DNA of 64,000 bases from Elephas maximus indicus. Taxonomy: Eukaryota > Chordata > Mammalia > Proboscidea > Elephantidae. Location: contig NC_064842.1 in assembly GCF_024166365.1 (NCBI RefSeq), forward strand, positions 22,105,001 through 22,169,000. The letters are read 5' to 3'. Shown in pieces: positions 11,661-23,905 of this stretch. Below the pieces are notes generated by a model. The model did not search any database. It was not told the DNA's origin and saw nothing but the letters and a program-made list of their open reading frames with translations. The position numbers were made by a program, and so were the translations under genes. Numbering within the stretch: position 1 is the first letter of the stretch; every line of letters starts with the position of its first letter.

Positions 11661-12471
11661 CCATTGCCGCAAGGTGCCCTTGCTGTCTGTCGGCTGAATT
11701 CAAATTCCATGGAATGAAGAAATTGTAATAGGTTGACGGATGGTGTGCACTTTTGAATAACCCCTTGCTGCATTACCCCCCATGTGATGAATCAATATTA
11801 GACACATTTCAGTGCAAACACACACACCACCACCTGATGCCAAGAATAAGCTTCCCTTTCAAATCCCATACCACCATATTTGTATACCAAACAGGACACC
11901 TCTCTTTTCTCTAAGAAATGGGAAAGAGGATTTGGCTGAGCATGGTGTGTAGGAGCAGTGGGTCGGGTGGGAGAGGAGGTAAAAGGGTCCTGGGAGTGAG
12001 ATGCCTCAGTGCTTCTGGTGTTGTGGATACTCTACCCTAAGAGTTCCTTTCCAAATTCACACCAATTAATCGTCAGTTCAAACAATTCATCCTATAAGTT
12101 ATATATAAAAAAAAAAAGTTATAGTTACATTTAAATCATCTATCAATGGAAAACATGGGTTCTACATTTAATAAGCTTATAACTGGCAAACTGAAGTTAA
12201 AATACCACATATTGTAACATGGTCCTACTGCCCGTATCTGGGACAGAGCTTGTGTCACATGTGGTTCACTTCTTGAGCTCGACAATGCCCAAGCTGCTCT
12301 AAATTCTGTTCAGCAAGATGAGTCCAGGGATCCCATGATTGAATGTCTCAACAATGCCAGATTTTCATAAAAGTTTCTAAATGATTGCTCTATTTCTCTA
12401 CAAATCTTGTTGCAGACTGGTAACAAGCAATGAGCAGACTGGCAGTGGCCTGTGGACCAGGCTTTGAGGTG
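11661..12471. other. No recognised feature
   Basis: Unique-looking DNA with one A run near 12107-12118. Confidence 0.4.
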
Positions 12472-12645
12472 CAATGCTTCTCAAACTTTAATGTGTACAA
12501 GAATCACTTGTTCTTATTACAGAGAGAAGTCTGACCCAGGAGGCCTGCAGTAAATCTGAGATTCTGCATTTCTAACAAGTTCTCACCTGATATCAAGGCT
12601 GGGGTTCTGTGGACCACACTTGGAGTAGTGCAATACTAGACAGGT
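12472..12645 (+). mobile_element. MER5-type hAT MITE
   Basis: Starts 'gcaatgcttctcaaacttta'. The internal 'gattctgcatttctaacaag' and the 'tggaccacacttggag' end are typical of MER5. Confidence 0.75.
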
Positions 12646-12699
12646 TGCTTCCTATTTCACTGAGAAAATAGAAAAACACAAAAGAAAATTTCCACTTGC

Positions 12700-13905
12700 T
12701 CCCACCCTAAATCTACCCATCTACTTTCACTGTGCCCACATATTCTGTATTCCTCCTTTACTGTGGGCAAATTATCTATGTTCTTGTGTAAGACCAGCCC
12801 TTCCACTGTGCCCATATATTCTGTATTCCCTCCTTTACTGTGGGCAAATTATCTATGTTCTTGTGTAAGACCAGCCCTTCCACTGTGCCTTAAATTCCAT
12901 CCCCTCTCCATCTCAAGAATATCACTCTAAGATTAGCTCTCCTCACTTTGCTGCATCATCAGTTTTGCTCTCTACTGGATCTCTTTGATCAGCATAAAAA
13001 CATGCTGTAATAGTTCCATCTTAGGAAAGCAAAACAACAATTAAAAGACCTTCTGTCATACCCACACCCTCTACCAGGTACCTTTGGACCATTTTCTGTT
13101 TCTCTTGATTGTAAAATGCTGCAAAAGAATTTTCTTTTCCATCTCCAGTTTCTTACCTCCACTTCTCTTTTGAACTCACCCAAATCAGGCTTTCACTCTC
13201 ACCACTCCAACAAGACAGCTCTTGCCAAAGTCCCCAGTGACTCGCATGTTGTACAAGCCAATGTTTCAGTTCTCAGCCGTGTAACTCACATCACCTTGCA
13301 ACAGGGTTCCCTGCGGTCTACCTTTCCCTCCTCCCGGAAACACTGTCTAGTGGGCTTCTAGAATTCTACTCTCATTTGGTTTTCCTTCTTCTAAGCCACC
13401 TTTACTGGTTCCTTCTCATCTTACCAATCTCTTCATTTTAGAAGGCTTCAGGGTTCAGATCTTGAATCTTTTTTCTTCTCTCTGTGTTCACTCCTTAGGA
13501 AAGAACATCTATTTCATGACTCTAAATAATATGCTGCTGACTCCCAGATCTACATCTCCTGATGGGACATCTCCATTGGACTATGGGCCTGTCCGTGCAG
13601 TATGTGCACTGGTATGTCTAATAGATAACCCAACATGTCTGAAACTAAACTTTTACTCTCCCCCAGAAACTCACTCTTCCCGAAGTCTTCTGGACCACTT
13701 CTCATTGCCACCAAGTGATCCAAGTCATCATCACCTCTCACCTGGGTTACTTAAATAGCACCAATATGGTCTTCTTGCTTCCAACCTTGCCCCACAGAAT
13801 TTATTTTCAAAACAGCAGCCAAGGTGATCCTTTCCAAATGCGAGTCTGAACACATCATTCTACTCAGCTCTCCAAAGGTATCCCATCTGAGCCAACTCAA
13901 AGAAT
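12700..13905 (+). mobile_element. L2 LINE, ORF2 region
   Basis: About 1.2 kb of L2. Recognisable are 'gccaaagtccccagtgac' (13223 onward), 'tcccagatctacatctcctg' (13541) and 'tcatcacctctcacctggg' (13726). The frame is broken, so the 60-98 codon ORFs here are LINE remnants. Confidence 0.75.
12728..12880. repeat. 76/77-bp tandem duplication inside L2
   Basis: Units 12728-12803 and 12804-12880 both begin 'cactgtgccca'. They differ by one substitution and one inserted C. Confidence 0.95.
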
Positions 13906-14219
13906 CAAACCCGCAAATCACGCTAACAAAAGTTAGAGATATCTATGCATCAAGCTTCACTAATAATTTTGAAGATACAGAATCAGGAGGCACAGGTAAA
14001 TCAGGGGTAGAGTGTGGTCCCCCAGCTTCTTCCTTCTCACAGTAGACACGTGATAGATAAAATTTCCAAGGAAGGCTTAAGGGTTACCTCCCAGGGTGGA
14101 GAGTGTTTAGATAGTGAAATATCTCCTTTTTAAACCAGATCGTTACAGGGTTGGTGACATTTTCCAGGGAGCCATGGCTCATTAATCCATAGCTTCTGGG
14201 TGTGGAATCCCAAAGTGAA
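13906..14219. other. No recognised feature
   Basis: Nothing recognised. Confidence 0.4.
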
Positions 14220-14700
14220 TCAGGTTTCTGTGGCTGCTGTCACAACTTACCACAAACTGGTTGGCTTAAAATAACAGAAATTTGTTCTTCTGGAGGCCAC
14301 AAGTCTAAAACCAGTATGACTGAGCCTAAATCAAGGTGAGTTCAGGGCTGTGTTCCCTCTAGATGCAGAATCCATTCCTTGCCTCTTCCAGCTTCTGGTG
14401 GCTGCCGACATTCCTTGACTTGTGCCACATCACTCCAGTCTCTGCCTCCATGGTCACATTGCCTCCTCCTGTTCTGCCTCCATGTTGAATCTCCCTGTGC
14501 CTCCCTCTTTTAGGACACTTGTGATTGCATGTAGTGCCCACCCAGATCATCTAGGAGAATCTCTCCCTCTCAAGGTCCTTAACTTAATCACATCTGCAAA
14601 GACCTTTTTTCCTCATAAGGTAACATTTACAGGCTCTAGGGATTTTTTTTTAGGGATTAGGATCCAGGTATCTTTTGAGGACCATGATTTTGTCTACCAC
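14220..14700 (-). mobile_element. MLT1/MST-type MaLR LTR
   Basis: The + strand reads as an inverted MaLR LTR: 'gtttctgtggctgctgtcac', 'cttccagcttctggtggctg' and 'cacatctgcaaagacc'. Confidence 0.75.
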
Positions 14701-14768
14701 ACCAAGAATATTCTGCTAAGAGCCTTCCATAAAGGGCTCTCCTCCTTAAAAATATCATTATTTACCAG

Positions 14769-14968
14769 GAGGAGCGTCTGGATGGTGCAAATGGCTAACT
14801 CTGCTAACTGAAAGGCTGGAGGTTTGAATCCACCTAGAGGCACCTCAGAAGAAAGGCCTGGTGATCTGCTTCCAGAATATCAGCCACTGAAAACTCTATG
14901 GAGAACAGTTCTATTGCGACATACATTGGGCTGCCATGAGTCAGAATCAACTCAACGGCAACTGGTTC
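14769..14968 (+). mobile_element. AfroSINE-II
   Basis: Head 'ggatggtgcaaatggc', body 'agaaaggcctggtgatctgc', tail 'gtcagaatcaactcaacggc'. Confidence 0.88.
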
Positions 14969-14992
14969 ATCAGGAGTTGTAGTTATCATATC

Positions 14993-15206
14993 AGGAGCCC
15001 TGATGGTGCAGTGGTTAAGCCTTGGCTGCTAACTGAGAGGTCACCAGTTCAAACCCACCAGCTGCTCCATGGGAGAAAGATGTGGTAGCCTGCTTCTGTA
15101 AAGTTTGCAGCCTTAGAAACCCTGTGGGGCAGTTCTACTTTGTCCTATAGGGTCACTGTGAGTCAGACTCGAGAGCAATAAGGTTTTTTTGTTTTATTTT
15201 ATTTTA
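14993..15206 (+). mobile_element. AfroSINE-I, long form
   Basis: Head 'gccctgatggtgcagtggtt', B box 'agttcaaaccc', long-form segment 'gagaaagatgtggtagcctg', and a T-rich 3' tail. Confidence 0.88.
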
Positions 15207-15214
15207 TCATCATG

Positions 15215-15767
15215 TCTACAAGAGATTAGACCAGGTCACCTGCCTTTTTGCTTTCCTTTCAAGCATCCTTCCAGTAATCGGCAGAGGATTGGGTCACAGG
15301 CTAGTTGCTTTCTTTTCTTCCCTCCAACCTTCTCCCTCAGACTAAAAGTCAAGTGGCCTTACATGTTCTGCAGTCAATGCCCACTCCATCTCTTCACCTC
15401 TCTGCTCACTGCACTTCATCCCTCTGGCCCTTTATTGTTTCTCAGAGGTCAAGCATAATCCTGCTTTGGGTTTTTGCATTTACTCTTCTTTCTGGATGAA
15501 TTCCTCCTTTGATCCCTTTCTTTAAAAAAAGAAAAGCCATGCTCCTTTCTTCGTACTCTTACCTCTGCACTGCTGTGTTTTCCTCTAGAGCATTTACTAC
15601 CATCTGACAATGCTATATACTTTACTTGCTTAATTTTTCAATTATTTATCTTCCTTTCCAGAATGTGAGCTCCATGAGAGCAGCCATTTTTACTGCTCTG
15701 CTTCTTGTGGATCCCAAAGGCTTAGAAGAATGCCTGATAATCAACACTTGGGGGATGTTGAATTAAC
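15215..15767 (+). mobile_element. L2 LINE 3' portion
   Basis: 'cagaatgtgagctccatgag' and the 'gatgttgaatt' end are characteristic. The upstream part is more diverged. Confidence 0.55.
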
Positions 15768-17164
15768 CTGCAGGACCCTGATTGCTCTGTACCTCCTCCA
15801 CCCCCAGCTAGGCCCAGGAGACGGAGCTGTGTGTTCAGTCAGAGCAGAGACACAGATGGGAGGACAAGTGTTGGTCTCCCTGCAGAAACTTCCATTTTAT
15901 GTGTCTAAACTGACCGTGACTCTGCCTTCAGCTCATTTAGTCTTTGTCAACATTGCAAAGTGCTACGGATAAGATTTGAAAAGGCAAACTTGGACGAGTT
16001 TTTGTGCCTTTATCCCATCTGTGCTAACCATCAAAAGCTGACTCGCTTCCACTGTACCCAAGAAACCCAAGGGAGTTCTGATGGTATATTAGACAAGTCA
16101 TGTGGCAAGACAATTGTAAAGCCTTTGTCACAGGGATTGGCAGATGGGTCATTTGGTGTTACTGTTCCTCTCATCATCAATGGTCTGTGCTGTATGAGAT
16201 TTTAATGTATTTCAAATCACAAAATGCTTGCTTCTGTGGACCGTGCTAAATGAAACAAAGGAAAACATGTCCCAGGGGACTCTAGATAATTCCATTCCAT
16301 GTACTTGGCTTTATAAATCAATACCCCTCAGTGGGATTAGGGCAGTGAATCCCAAAGATAGGTAGAAGGGCCTAAGGATGGAGAACCACAGTTTTTTGGC
16401 TTGACTACAGAAGGTCATCATGAAAATACACAGGGTCTTCTGGGTCCATCTGTCTTCTTTCTGTCCATCTAAATGGCTGTACACCAAGGCTATGTCCTCT
16501 GTTTCCCCCATGTGAGTATGCTCACCCAACTGAAGACAGCTGATATTCCAAAGAAGAATCCCAAGACAGCAACACTCTAGAGGGCAGGACACCAGTGCCA
16601 GTGGTCATCCTTGGATTGTCCTGTATGCTAACTCATTTTCCAGCTGTGGACACAGTGTGTTTTTGCTTATTCCATATTGTCTTTTCATAACGAGAGGAAA
16701 GTAGTAAAATGGAAACTAGAGGAACAAGACCAAGTACACCTGTGCTTATTTCAGATATTCCTCCTGCTCCCCGTCCCCAGATGCTGCAGCACCTTTCATC
16801 TCCCTGAAGAGACACATATCTTCCCTCCCCCACCCGACCCCGTCCCCTCACAAGGAGAATATTCGGAAGCTAAGAGGTGGGGACAATCTGGTGTGTCCTT
16901 CCCCAGAAGCTAAAACTCTTCCAAGTCTCTCAGTTGTTCTTACTCCTCTTCCTCAATATCAAACCTCAATGGAAATCATTTATTTGCATTTAAGACTGAT
17001 TTATCTGATGTATTCAGAGAAGAAAAACCTCATTTATCTTAGACAATGAAAATGTCTTAAACTAATTATTTTAAACCGACATCCCACATTCAACAGGTAT
17101 TAAGAACATAAAACTATTAATACATAGCCTGTGTAGAATACATGGATGCTGTACGTGCATTGTA
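15768..17164. other. No recognised feature
   Basis: About 1.4 kb of unique-looking DNA. No exon, RNA gene or repeat recognised. Confidence 0.4.
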
Positions 17165-17345
17165 CAGGGATTATCTCATTTAATCCTTACAACAACACTA
17201 TGAGATAAATACTATCATCATTATCATACTGATGAGGAAACTGGGGCTCAGGGAGTTAAACAAACTTTGCAAGGTCACTTAGCTATATCGTGGCAGAATC
17301 ATCACTCCACCTCAGGTCTTTCTGACTCCAAAACTCTGTGTACTT
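17165..17345 (-). mobile_element. MIR SINE
   Basis: Inverted MIR core: 'tctcatttaatccttacaac', 'gatgaggaaactggggctca', 'aaggtcacttagct'. Confidence 0.8.
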
Positions 17346-18152
17346 ACATACTGTGTGCTTGCTCCACTCTTCACTCAGCTAACTTACCCTCTTCATAGCA
17401 CTGATAATACTGTCATATGTGTTTAGCCAGGGTGGTAGTGGTAAGGAACAAAAACTGAATAAAATATAGTCTCCCTTCTTGGAATGATAACCTAGCAAGA
17501 GAGACCCACACATATACCAGTAAACATAATTAAAGGTATCCATAAACATTTCTTGAGCATGCACAAAGTACCCGGCACTGAGTTAGACTCAGGATACCAG
17601 GATGATTCAAACTAGAGCCCCATTCCTCAAGGTCACAGTTTGGTGGAATGAAAACCCAGCAGGGCTCAGAGGACAGAACAACTAATTACCCTGGTCAGGA
17701 TGGGGGAGAGAGTGGGATATTCAGAGAGAGAAAGCAGCAGACATGTTGTTTCAACTGAACCTTATAGGATGTTGGCAGATGAAGGTGGAAGGCACACAAT
17801 AAACTGAATGACCAGTGTCACTTAGGTGGGGATGAAGTACTGGCATATAAGGAAAACAATGACCTTGTAATATGAGGAATGGAGGAATAGTTAAAGGCAA
17901 TGGGGATATTAATTTGGAGGAGAAAAAACTTAGGGAGAGCTGATAACTGTCTTCAAATGTTTAGAGATCTTTTAGGTGAAAAGATATTCGACCTCAGTAT
18001 GTTGGGGACTAGGATCAATGTGGGGAAACTAGAGAGACAGATTTTTGCTAAATAGAAAGAACTTTGCAGCAGTATACCTGTCCAAGGAAATTCAGGACTT
18101 GCAAAGCATTCTCCTAAGAGATTTTGGGTGTAGGCTTCACAGATTTGGCAGA
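17346..18152. other. Possible old LINE fragment, otherwise unrecognised
   Basis: 'tcttgagcatgcacaaagta' and 'aaatagaaagaactttgcag' hint at an L2/CR1-type remnant. The match is too weak to assign. Confidence 0.25.
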
Positions 18153-18545
18153 TCCTTGTTACTCAAGGTGTAGTGTGCAGACCTGGGAATTTGTTGTTGT
18201 TAGATGCCGTCAAGTCGATTTTTGACTCATGGCAACCCTGTGAGACAGAGTAGAACTGCCCCATAGACTCTCCTAGGCTGGAATCTTTATGGCTGCAGAT
18301 CACCAGGTCCATTCTCCTATAGAGCTGGTCTGTGGGTTTGAAGGGCCAACCTTTTGATTAGCAGCAGAGTGCTTAACCACTGTGCCACCAGGATGCCTTG
18401 GGAACGTGTAGAAATGCAGAAGCACTGTCTCCCTTCCCCCAGTTTCCTGAATCCAAATCTGCTTTTAAACAAGATCCCCAGGTAATGTTAAAACAAGATC
18501 CCTAGATGATTTGTATGTATCCTATAGTGAGAGAATCACTGCTGT
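18153..18545 (+). mobile_element. MER5-type element split by a SINE
   Basis: Left part 18153-18190 and right part 18398-18545 ('gtagaaatgcagaagcac' to 'gagagaatcactgctgtgg') read as one MER5 interrupted by the AfroSINE between them. Confidence 0.55.
18191..18397 (-). mobile_element. AfroSINE-I, long form
   Basis: Inverted tail 'gttgttgttagatgccgtca', inverted body, inverted head 'accactgtgccaccaggatg'. The tail is of the RTE type (GTT repeats). Confidence 0.88.
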
Positions 18546-19789
18546 GGATGGGTGATCTCTGAAGTCTCCAAACCTATTCCGTGTGTGGTGGGGAAAAAAA
18601 GATTAGTATTAAATCAGAAGAACCTTGAGTTCGACTCTAAGGAATAGGGTTTTTTGTTTTTTTTTTTTTTAAGCCATTGGGATAGGGAACCCCCAACTAA
18701 TTTTCCAGCAAAGGAGTGTGCCATGATCAGATTCTTTGCTATTTTCCATCGATGTGCTTCAGTGGGATTATGCCATGGGCAAAGGAAGACTTCATTTGTC
18801 TCTCAGATAATCTGTCCGTGATTGTCTGGAAAGGATGATAGCAGAAGGTTCTGTTTCTCAAGGCTACAGGTATCAATCCTCTGTCTCCACTTTACACATC
18901 ATTTCTGATGTTTTCACTAAAGTTGATAGCTGAAAAAACTCATTCATATGGGGAAGAATCCACCTCAAAATGTCAACACTGTGCACTCTGAAAGTTAGGA
19001 TTAAAAAAAAAGAGAAGGAAAAGCACTTACTTTTTCTTACACAATTTTGTATTATTTGACTTATTATAACAAGTATTTGTTATAATAAGTATAATGTCCC
19101 CAAAACTATCACAACCACTCTTTTAAAAGCCTCAAATCTATAAGATGCTGGTTAAAAAAAAGGAAATACCCACTATGCTCCTGTGGGTACTTTCTCCATC
19201 ACCCCAAATTATTCTCATTTACTTTCCTGGAAGATTTTTACCTCTACTACTCAGTGGTGTGTAACACTGTTTACTTATAACAGAGTGACAAGAACACAAG
19301 TGGGGGAAGACAGTCTGGTTGTCAGACATAACAAATTTCTACAGGAAATATCTTTTCCTGGCCATCACCTGTTCTGGTTTGGGGTCTGCTATATAGCACA
19401 TTATATAGCACATATGTAAAAAAGCACATTTGCTTTGCTATAAGTGTTCCAAAAAGTTGACTCTACATTAACAAAGTATTTGCACATATGTTGACTCAAT
19501 TGATCTCACTACCATCTATGGTATATATTTAAGGTATATATTATTTGTAGTGTTATCATTACAAACCAAGGCTCTCAGAAAGGTTGATATAGAGGAAGAA
19601 TGTGGGGATTTTTTTTATACCACTGGTCACTCTGGAGCAAATCATATTCAAAATACTTATTTGTGAACAGGAAAAGAATAATCTTACAATGCACTTCATT
19701 ACAAAACAATCTCATGGTATAAAGTATAAGAATAATTGCTGCTCTTTTTTTTTTTTTTAAGAGTATGCCGTATGCCAGACTGGGCAAGT
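18546..19789. other. No recognised repeat or gene
   Basis: About 1.2 kb of unique-looking DNA with a T run near 18648-18671 and one perfect hairpin at 19059. Confidence 0.4.
19059..19090. repeat. Perfect 14-bp hairpin
   Basis: Arms 19059-19072 and 19077-19090 are exact reverse complements around a 4-nt loop 'gtat'. It is very AT-rich, and I infer no function. Confidence 0.9.
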
Positions 19790-19910
19790 ACCTTCTTGCT
19801 AATCTTTGCCTCCACTTTAGAGATAAAGAAGTGAGATTCAGAGTGATTAAACAATGTGCCCAAGGTTAAACAGCTAACAATTTGCAATGCTGGATTCAAA
19901 TCTAGCTTTA
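19790..19910 (-). mobile_element. MIR SINE fragment
   Basis: 'agattcagagtgattaaaca', 'gcccaaggttaaacagct', and 'gctggattcaaatctag' match an inverted MIR core. Confidence 0.65.
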
Positions 19911-20643
19911 ACTTCCAGGCCCATCTTTTGCCCGTTGACGCAGCTTCTCACCATGAATCCCATTAGACAAGGAAACAGCTGTCCCAAATGGTGTCACAGC
20001 CACTCAAGTTTCAATGGTTGCCATTACGTCCACCCTCCATTGTCTGAGATTTCTTCCTTTGACTATAACTCTCAGATCTCTTTCTGTTGTCAAGTGACAA
20101 ACAACTGATATTGAATTCATTTCTCTCCAAATCACAAAACAGGTTACCAAAGTGGAATTCAAATTCAGTCTTGAGGTTATACTGCATTGATTTTTTTTTT
20201 TTCTCTGAAAAACCATTCACCTCACCTACTCACTAAACTCTTGGCTGCACCGATATTCATTACACTATTTAAAGAAAAAAAATATTAGAGCAGAAACGAT
20301 TTATGATGTCTATAGGGTCGCTATGAGTCGGAATCGACTCAACGGCACTGGGTGGCTTGCCTGATCACTAACAAAGATGGATAGGATGAAGACCAACACA
20401 TTAGGGGTGGCAGACAAAATTTTAAATGCACTTGGCTTCTGTACTTGGAGTCTCCACTCTGTGCAAGGCAAATGATGCTCTGGGGTCTGTGGGATAGATC
20501 CTGAAAGTGAGTCAGCAAAGGCAAAGTGTGTTTGCTGTGCTTGGGAAAATATAGATTCCAGACTCTGCCAGTATTAGCCAATGCTGTCCTTGAAAATCCA
20601 TTCAGTAGGAAGTGAGAACTGATGACAAAAACCCCTTATCTAC
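19911..20643. other. No recognised feature apart from a 46-bp SINE fragment
   Basis: Unique-looking DNA around the fragment at 20308. Confidence 0.4.
20308..20353 (+). mobile_element. Minimal AfroSINE 3'-end fragment
   Basis: Only the last ~46 bp of the SINE/RTE-shared tail: 'tatagggtcgctatgagtcg' then 'gaatcgactcaacggcac'. It is close to consensus with CpGs intact. There is no 5' part and no clear TSD. Confidence 0.85.
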
Positions 20644-21036
20644 TGTCATAATATTCTAGTGCTGCTATAACAGAAATACCAAAAGTAGGTGGTTTTCAAG
20701 ACCCAAAATTTACTTTTTCTCAGTTTTGGAGTCTAAAACTCTAAATCAGGGTGTTGGCTGTGTTGATTCCTTCCTTGTCAGCAGCTGAACATTCTTGTTT
20801 GCATATGGACTTGTAGATTCATCAGCCTCCATTGTCATCAGATAGCTACTGTCTTTCTTCCTGGTGCGTAATCTGCCATTTTCGTAACTCAGAAGTGATT
20901 GGGTTTAGGACACACCCTACACTGATAAGGCCTCATTAATGTAACAAAGAAGACCTTATTTCCAAACAGAATGATATCCACATGTGTAGGGCTTAGGATT
21001 CTAACACATATTTTAGGGGGACACAATTCATACACC
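20644..21036 (-). mobile_element. MaLR-like solo LTR, afrotherian family
   Basis: The + strand begins with the inverted LTR end 'tctagtgctgctataacag' and includes 'cagaagtgattgggtttagg'. It ends 'acacaattcatacacc'. Confidence 0.75.
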
Positions 21037-21187
21037 TATCCCCTCGCTTCCCTCCAAAACAAAACAAAAAAGCCCAAAGCAGAGCCTGCAGAATTGGTGA
21101 GCTTATTGTGAATGTCAGACAGAAGGTCTAGAAAACCCTAAATGTCAAGCTGAACAGCTCAGGAGGCAGGCATTATTCCACAGTGAC

Positions 21188-21240
21188 TCATAGTGTGGTT
21201 ATAAAGGGAAGCATCATAGCGTGGTTATAAAGGGCAAAAT
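21188..21240. repeat. 26-bp imperfect tandem duplication
   Basis: Two units sharing 'tcatag[t/c]gtggttataa' and 'agggaagc'/'agggcaaa', offset by 26 bp. Confidence 0.85.
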
Positions 21241-21379
21241 CCTATTAAATCATCAAACTTAAGCAACAGTACTGAAAAAGACTTGGAGTCTGGCAGTGGA
21301 AGCACTGAAACCAGACAGTCATCTCGTTACAGTGGAAAGAGGGGAAGCCACAGAGCAGAAGATTTGCCTTTGAGGCCCT

Positions 21380-21560
21380 GCCTTGCTGCTCTACCAGCTG
21401 GGTGGCGCCAGGAAGTCAATCATTTTTGAGTCTGTTACCTCACTTGTAGAGTGAAAGCAATGCCTGAGCTGCCTTCTCACTGAGTTCTTGTGAGACCCAA
21501 ATGAGATAATGCATCTGAGATCCTTATACAAATGTCATTTATCATGGTATTGAGAAAGGG
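21380..21560 (+). mobile_element. MIR SINE
   Basis: Diverged MIR: 'tgagtctgttacctcacttg', then 'gagacccaaatgagataatg'. Confidence 0.6.
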
Positions 21561-22429
21561 CCAAGGAGGGTAGAAGATTCATTCTCCGTACAGATGGTAG
21601 ACACGATTCTTACCTTTGATGGATGTGCCTAGAACATATATCGACGCTGACTTGCCAGGGCAGCATCCAGAGCATTTAGTCTTCTCCGAGATTATACATG
21701 GGGATCAATGCAAAATATATTAGCAGTGGGAACCAGGATTTCTCTTAGGGGGAAAATTTTGTTCAGGAAAATACCTTAATAAGCAGCACGGAGGTAGAAG
21801 GTGAGATGCTGATGTCATGCATCAGCAGGGATCAAGGCAACAAAGAGAGCGCTAGACTTCTGAGCACACTTTTCAAGAAAGAAAGAGCTCTGAAGAGAGA
21901 GAAGGGCTGAACCATACAGAAACTGGCAAAAGCCACACTTTGAGAAAGGGCTGAAGGGTTTCCAAAGAGCAACAGCTACTATTGCATTTTTCAGTTGTTT
22001 ATGTTGCTGTGATTTAAATTTCTCTGCTGTCTCAGTTTTCAGTACATCAGCTATACTTAGAAATGAAAGTACTGAGATAACCTAACACATTCAGGAAAGC
22101 AGAAACCTAAAACCAGAAGCTATCCTGAGGATATAAGCTCCCTCGGAATTCGTAGAATCCTGGAGAGCACATTGGCTCTTCAGTGAACGAAGGTTTGCAT
22201 CGATGGTGCCAGGTAAAGTGACTCCAGCTGACACCTGAAGTACCACATCCTCCTCTCCAGCTCAAGTCAGACCCACTGTTCTCTCAGAAAGGCTTTGAAA
22301 AGCAATGAGCAAAATGAAGAAAATATAATTGGGGCCAGAAAAAATGGGTCAAAAATGTGTTTTAGTACAAAGTTGCTGTAACATTGAGTTAGGAGTGGTG
22401 GTGTGCCTTCAATGATCCTTGGAAGTTAG
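21561..22429. other. No recognised feature
   Basis: About 0.87 kb of unique-looking DNA. Confidence 0.4.
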
Positions 22430-23905
22430 ATTGCTCCCATCTCCACAGTGACCATTTCAAACATTCTCTACCCAAAAGTCTAATCCTATCTCTTCATTCC
22501 ACTCTCCCTGGATGATTCTTCCACCCTACAAGAAGAATAGAAGCTACCAAAGAAGACTTTCCTCAACTCTACCACCCCATCTACAAAGTTACCTGCAACA
22601 GCACCCATCTACTTTCCTGCCTTTCTGGTGCTAGAGAGGGGTGCTTCCTCCACCCAGTTGAGGCCAATACCCTCCATGTGTTCTAGATGCTGTCCACTCC
22701 TGCCTCCTCCTGTGCTTTACATGTGATCCTTCTTTCCCCTCTACTTTCATCCTCTTCCTCCCCACTGGCTCCTCCTTCAGGATTTAAACACAGACAGGTT
22801 TATCCTATTCCTCAACTCCATCCTTCCTCCATCTATAGCTCTATCACTCATTTTCACTTTACAGCCAAATTTCCAAAGACACACTTTTCTAACCTTCCAT
22901 TTGCTTTGAAAGCCACTGTAATGTGATTTTCCAATCTTATCCACCCCACTGAAGCTGCTTGCACCAATTTCACATACAAAAAAAAAAAAAAATCTCCTTT
23001 TCTAAGTCTTTATATTACTTGAGTTATTGATGGTGTTTGACAAAATCCACTACTCTTTCTTATTTGAAACACTCTGTCCTCTTGGTTTTTGCAAGCTCCT
23101 GGGTTTCTTCGTAACTGTGACTCCTATCTCAAGTGTCTTTGCAAGCTGGTCTTACTTCAGGCATTTGTGCTTCTCAGGGTTCTTCCCTGGGCCTACTTCT
23201 GTCCTCTACATTGTGCTCCTCACTTTGCCCACTCTTTCTAGGCCATTTTATACATTCTTCTAGCTTCAACAATATTTCTAGACCCTATTGATCTTTTCCA
23301 CTTGCATGTCATCTCTTCACCTCAAGTGCACCAAAAGTAAATTCATTCTCCCTTCTAAATTGCTGCTTCTCCTGGTCTCCCTCTCCATCCCTATGCCACT
23401 GTTGAGGCTAGAAGTGTGGGTGTCTTCTTTAACTCCCCATTCTCCTCTGCCCCACTTGTAAACTTTCAATCAATCTTCAAGTCCTATTGTTTATTCCTCC
23501 TCAGTATCTCTCTAATCTGCTCCCTTCTCTTCTTCCCCACTTCCACAACCTTAGTTCATGCCACCATCACCCCTCACCAAGATTACTGCAACAACTTCTT
23601 AACTGGTCTCCCCGCCCCTAGTCTTGCCACCTTCAGATTAATTCTCCATACCATAGCCAAAATGATCTTTCCAGAACACAACACTATTTATGTTACTCCC
23701 CATAAGCCGATCTGTGGGTGAATTTTGGACTCTAACATAGCACAAATGGGCACTCAAGGCCTGGCTTTACAACCTCTCCAGTCACTTTCCCTCCTTCTCC
23801 GTTTTTTTCCCATAGTAGGTGTCTTATTTCCTCTTGTATCTCCATTAACAGGTTTCAGGGTCTGGCGTATAGTAGGTGCTCCATTTATATTTGTTGAATT
23901 AATCG
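22430..23905 (+). mobile_element. L2 LINE, ORF2 region to 3' end
   Basis: About 1.5 kb of pyrimidine-rich L2 sequence. Examples are 'attactgcaacaacttctta' (23581), 'ctccagtcactttccctcc' (23776), and 'gtagtaggtgctccatttat' near the 3' end. The ORFs of up to 101 codons are decayed LINE frame. Confidence 0.7.
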
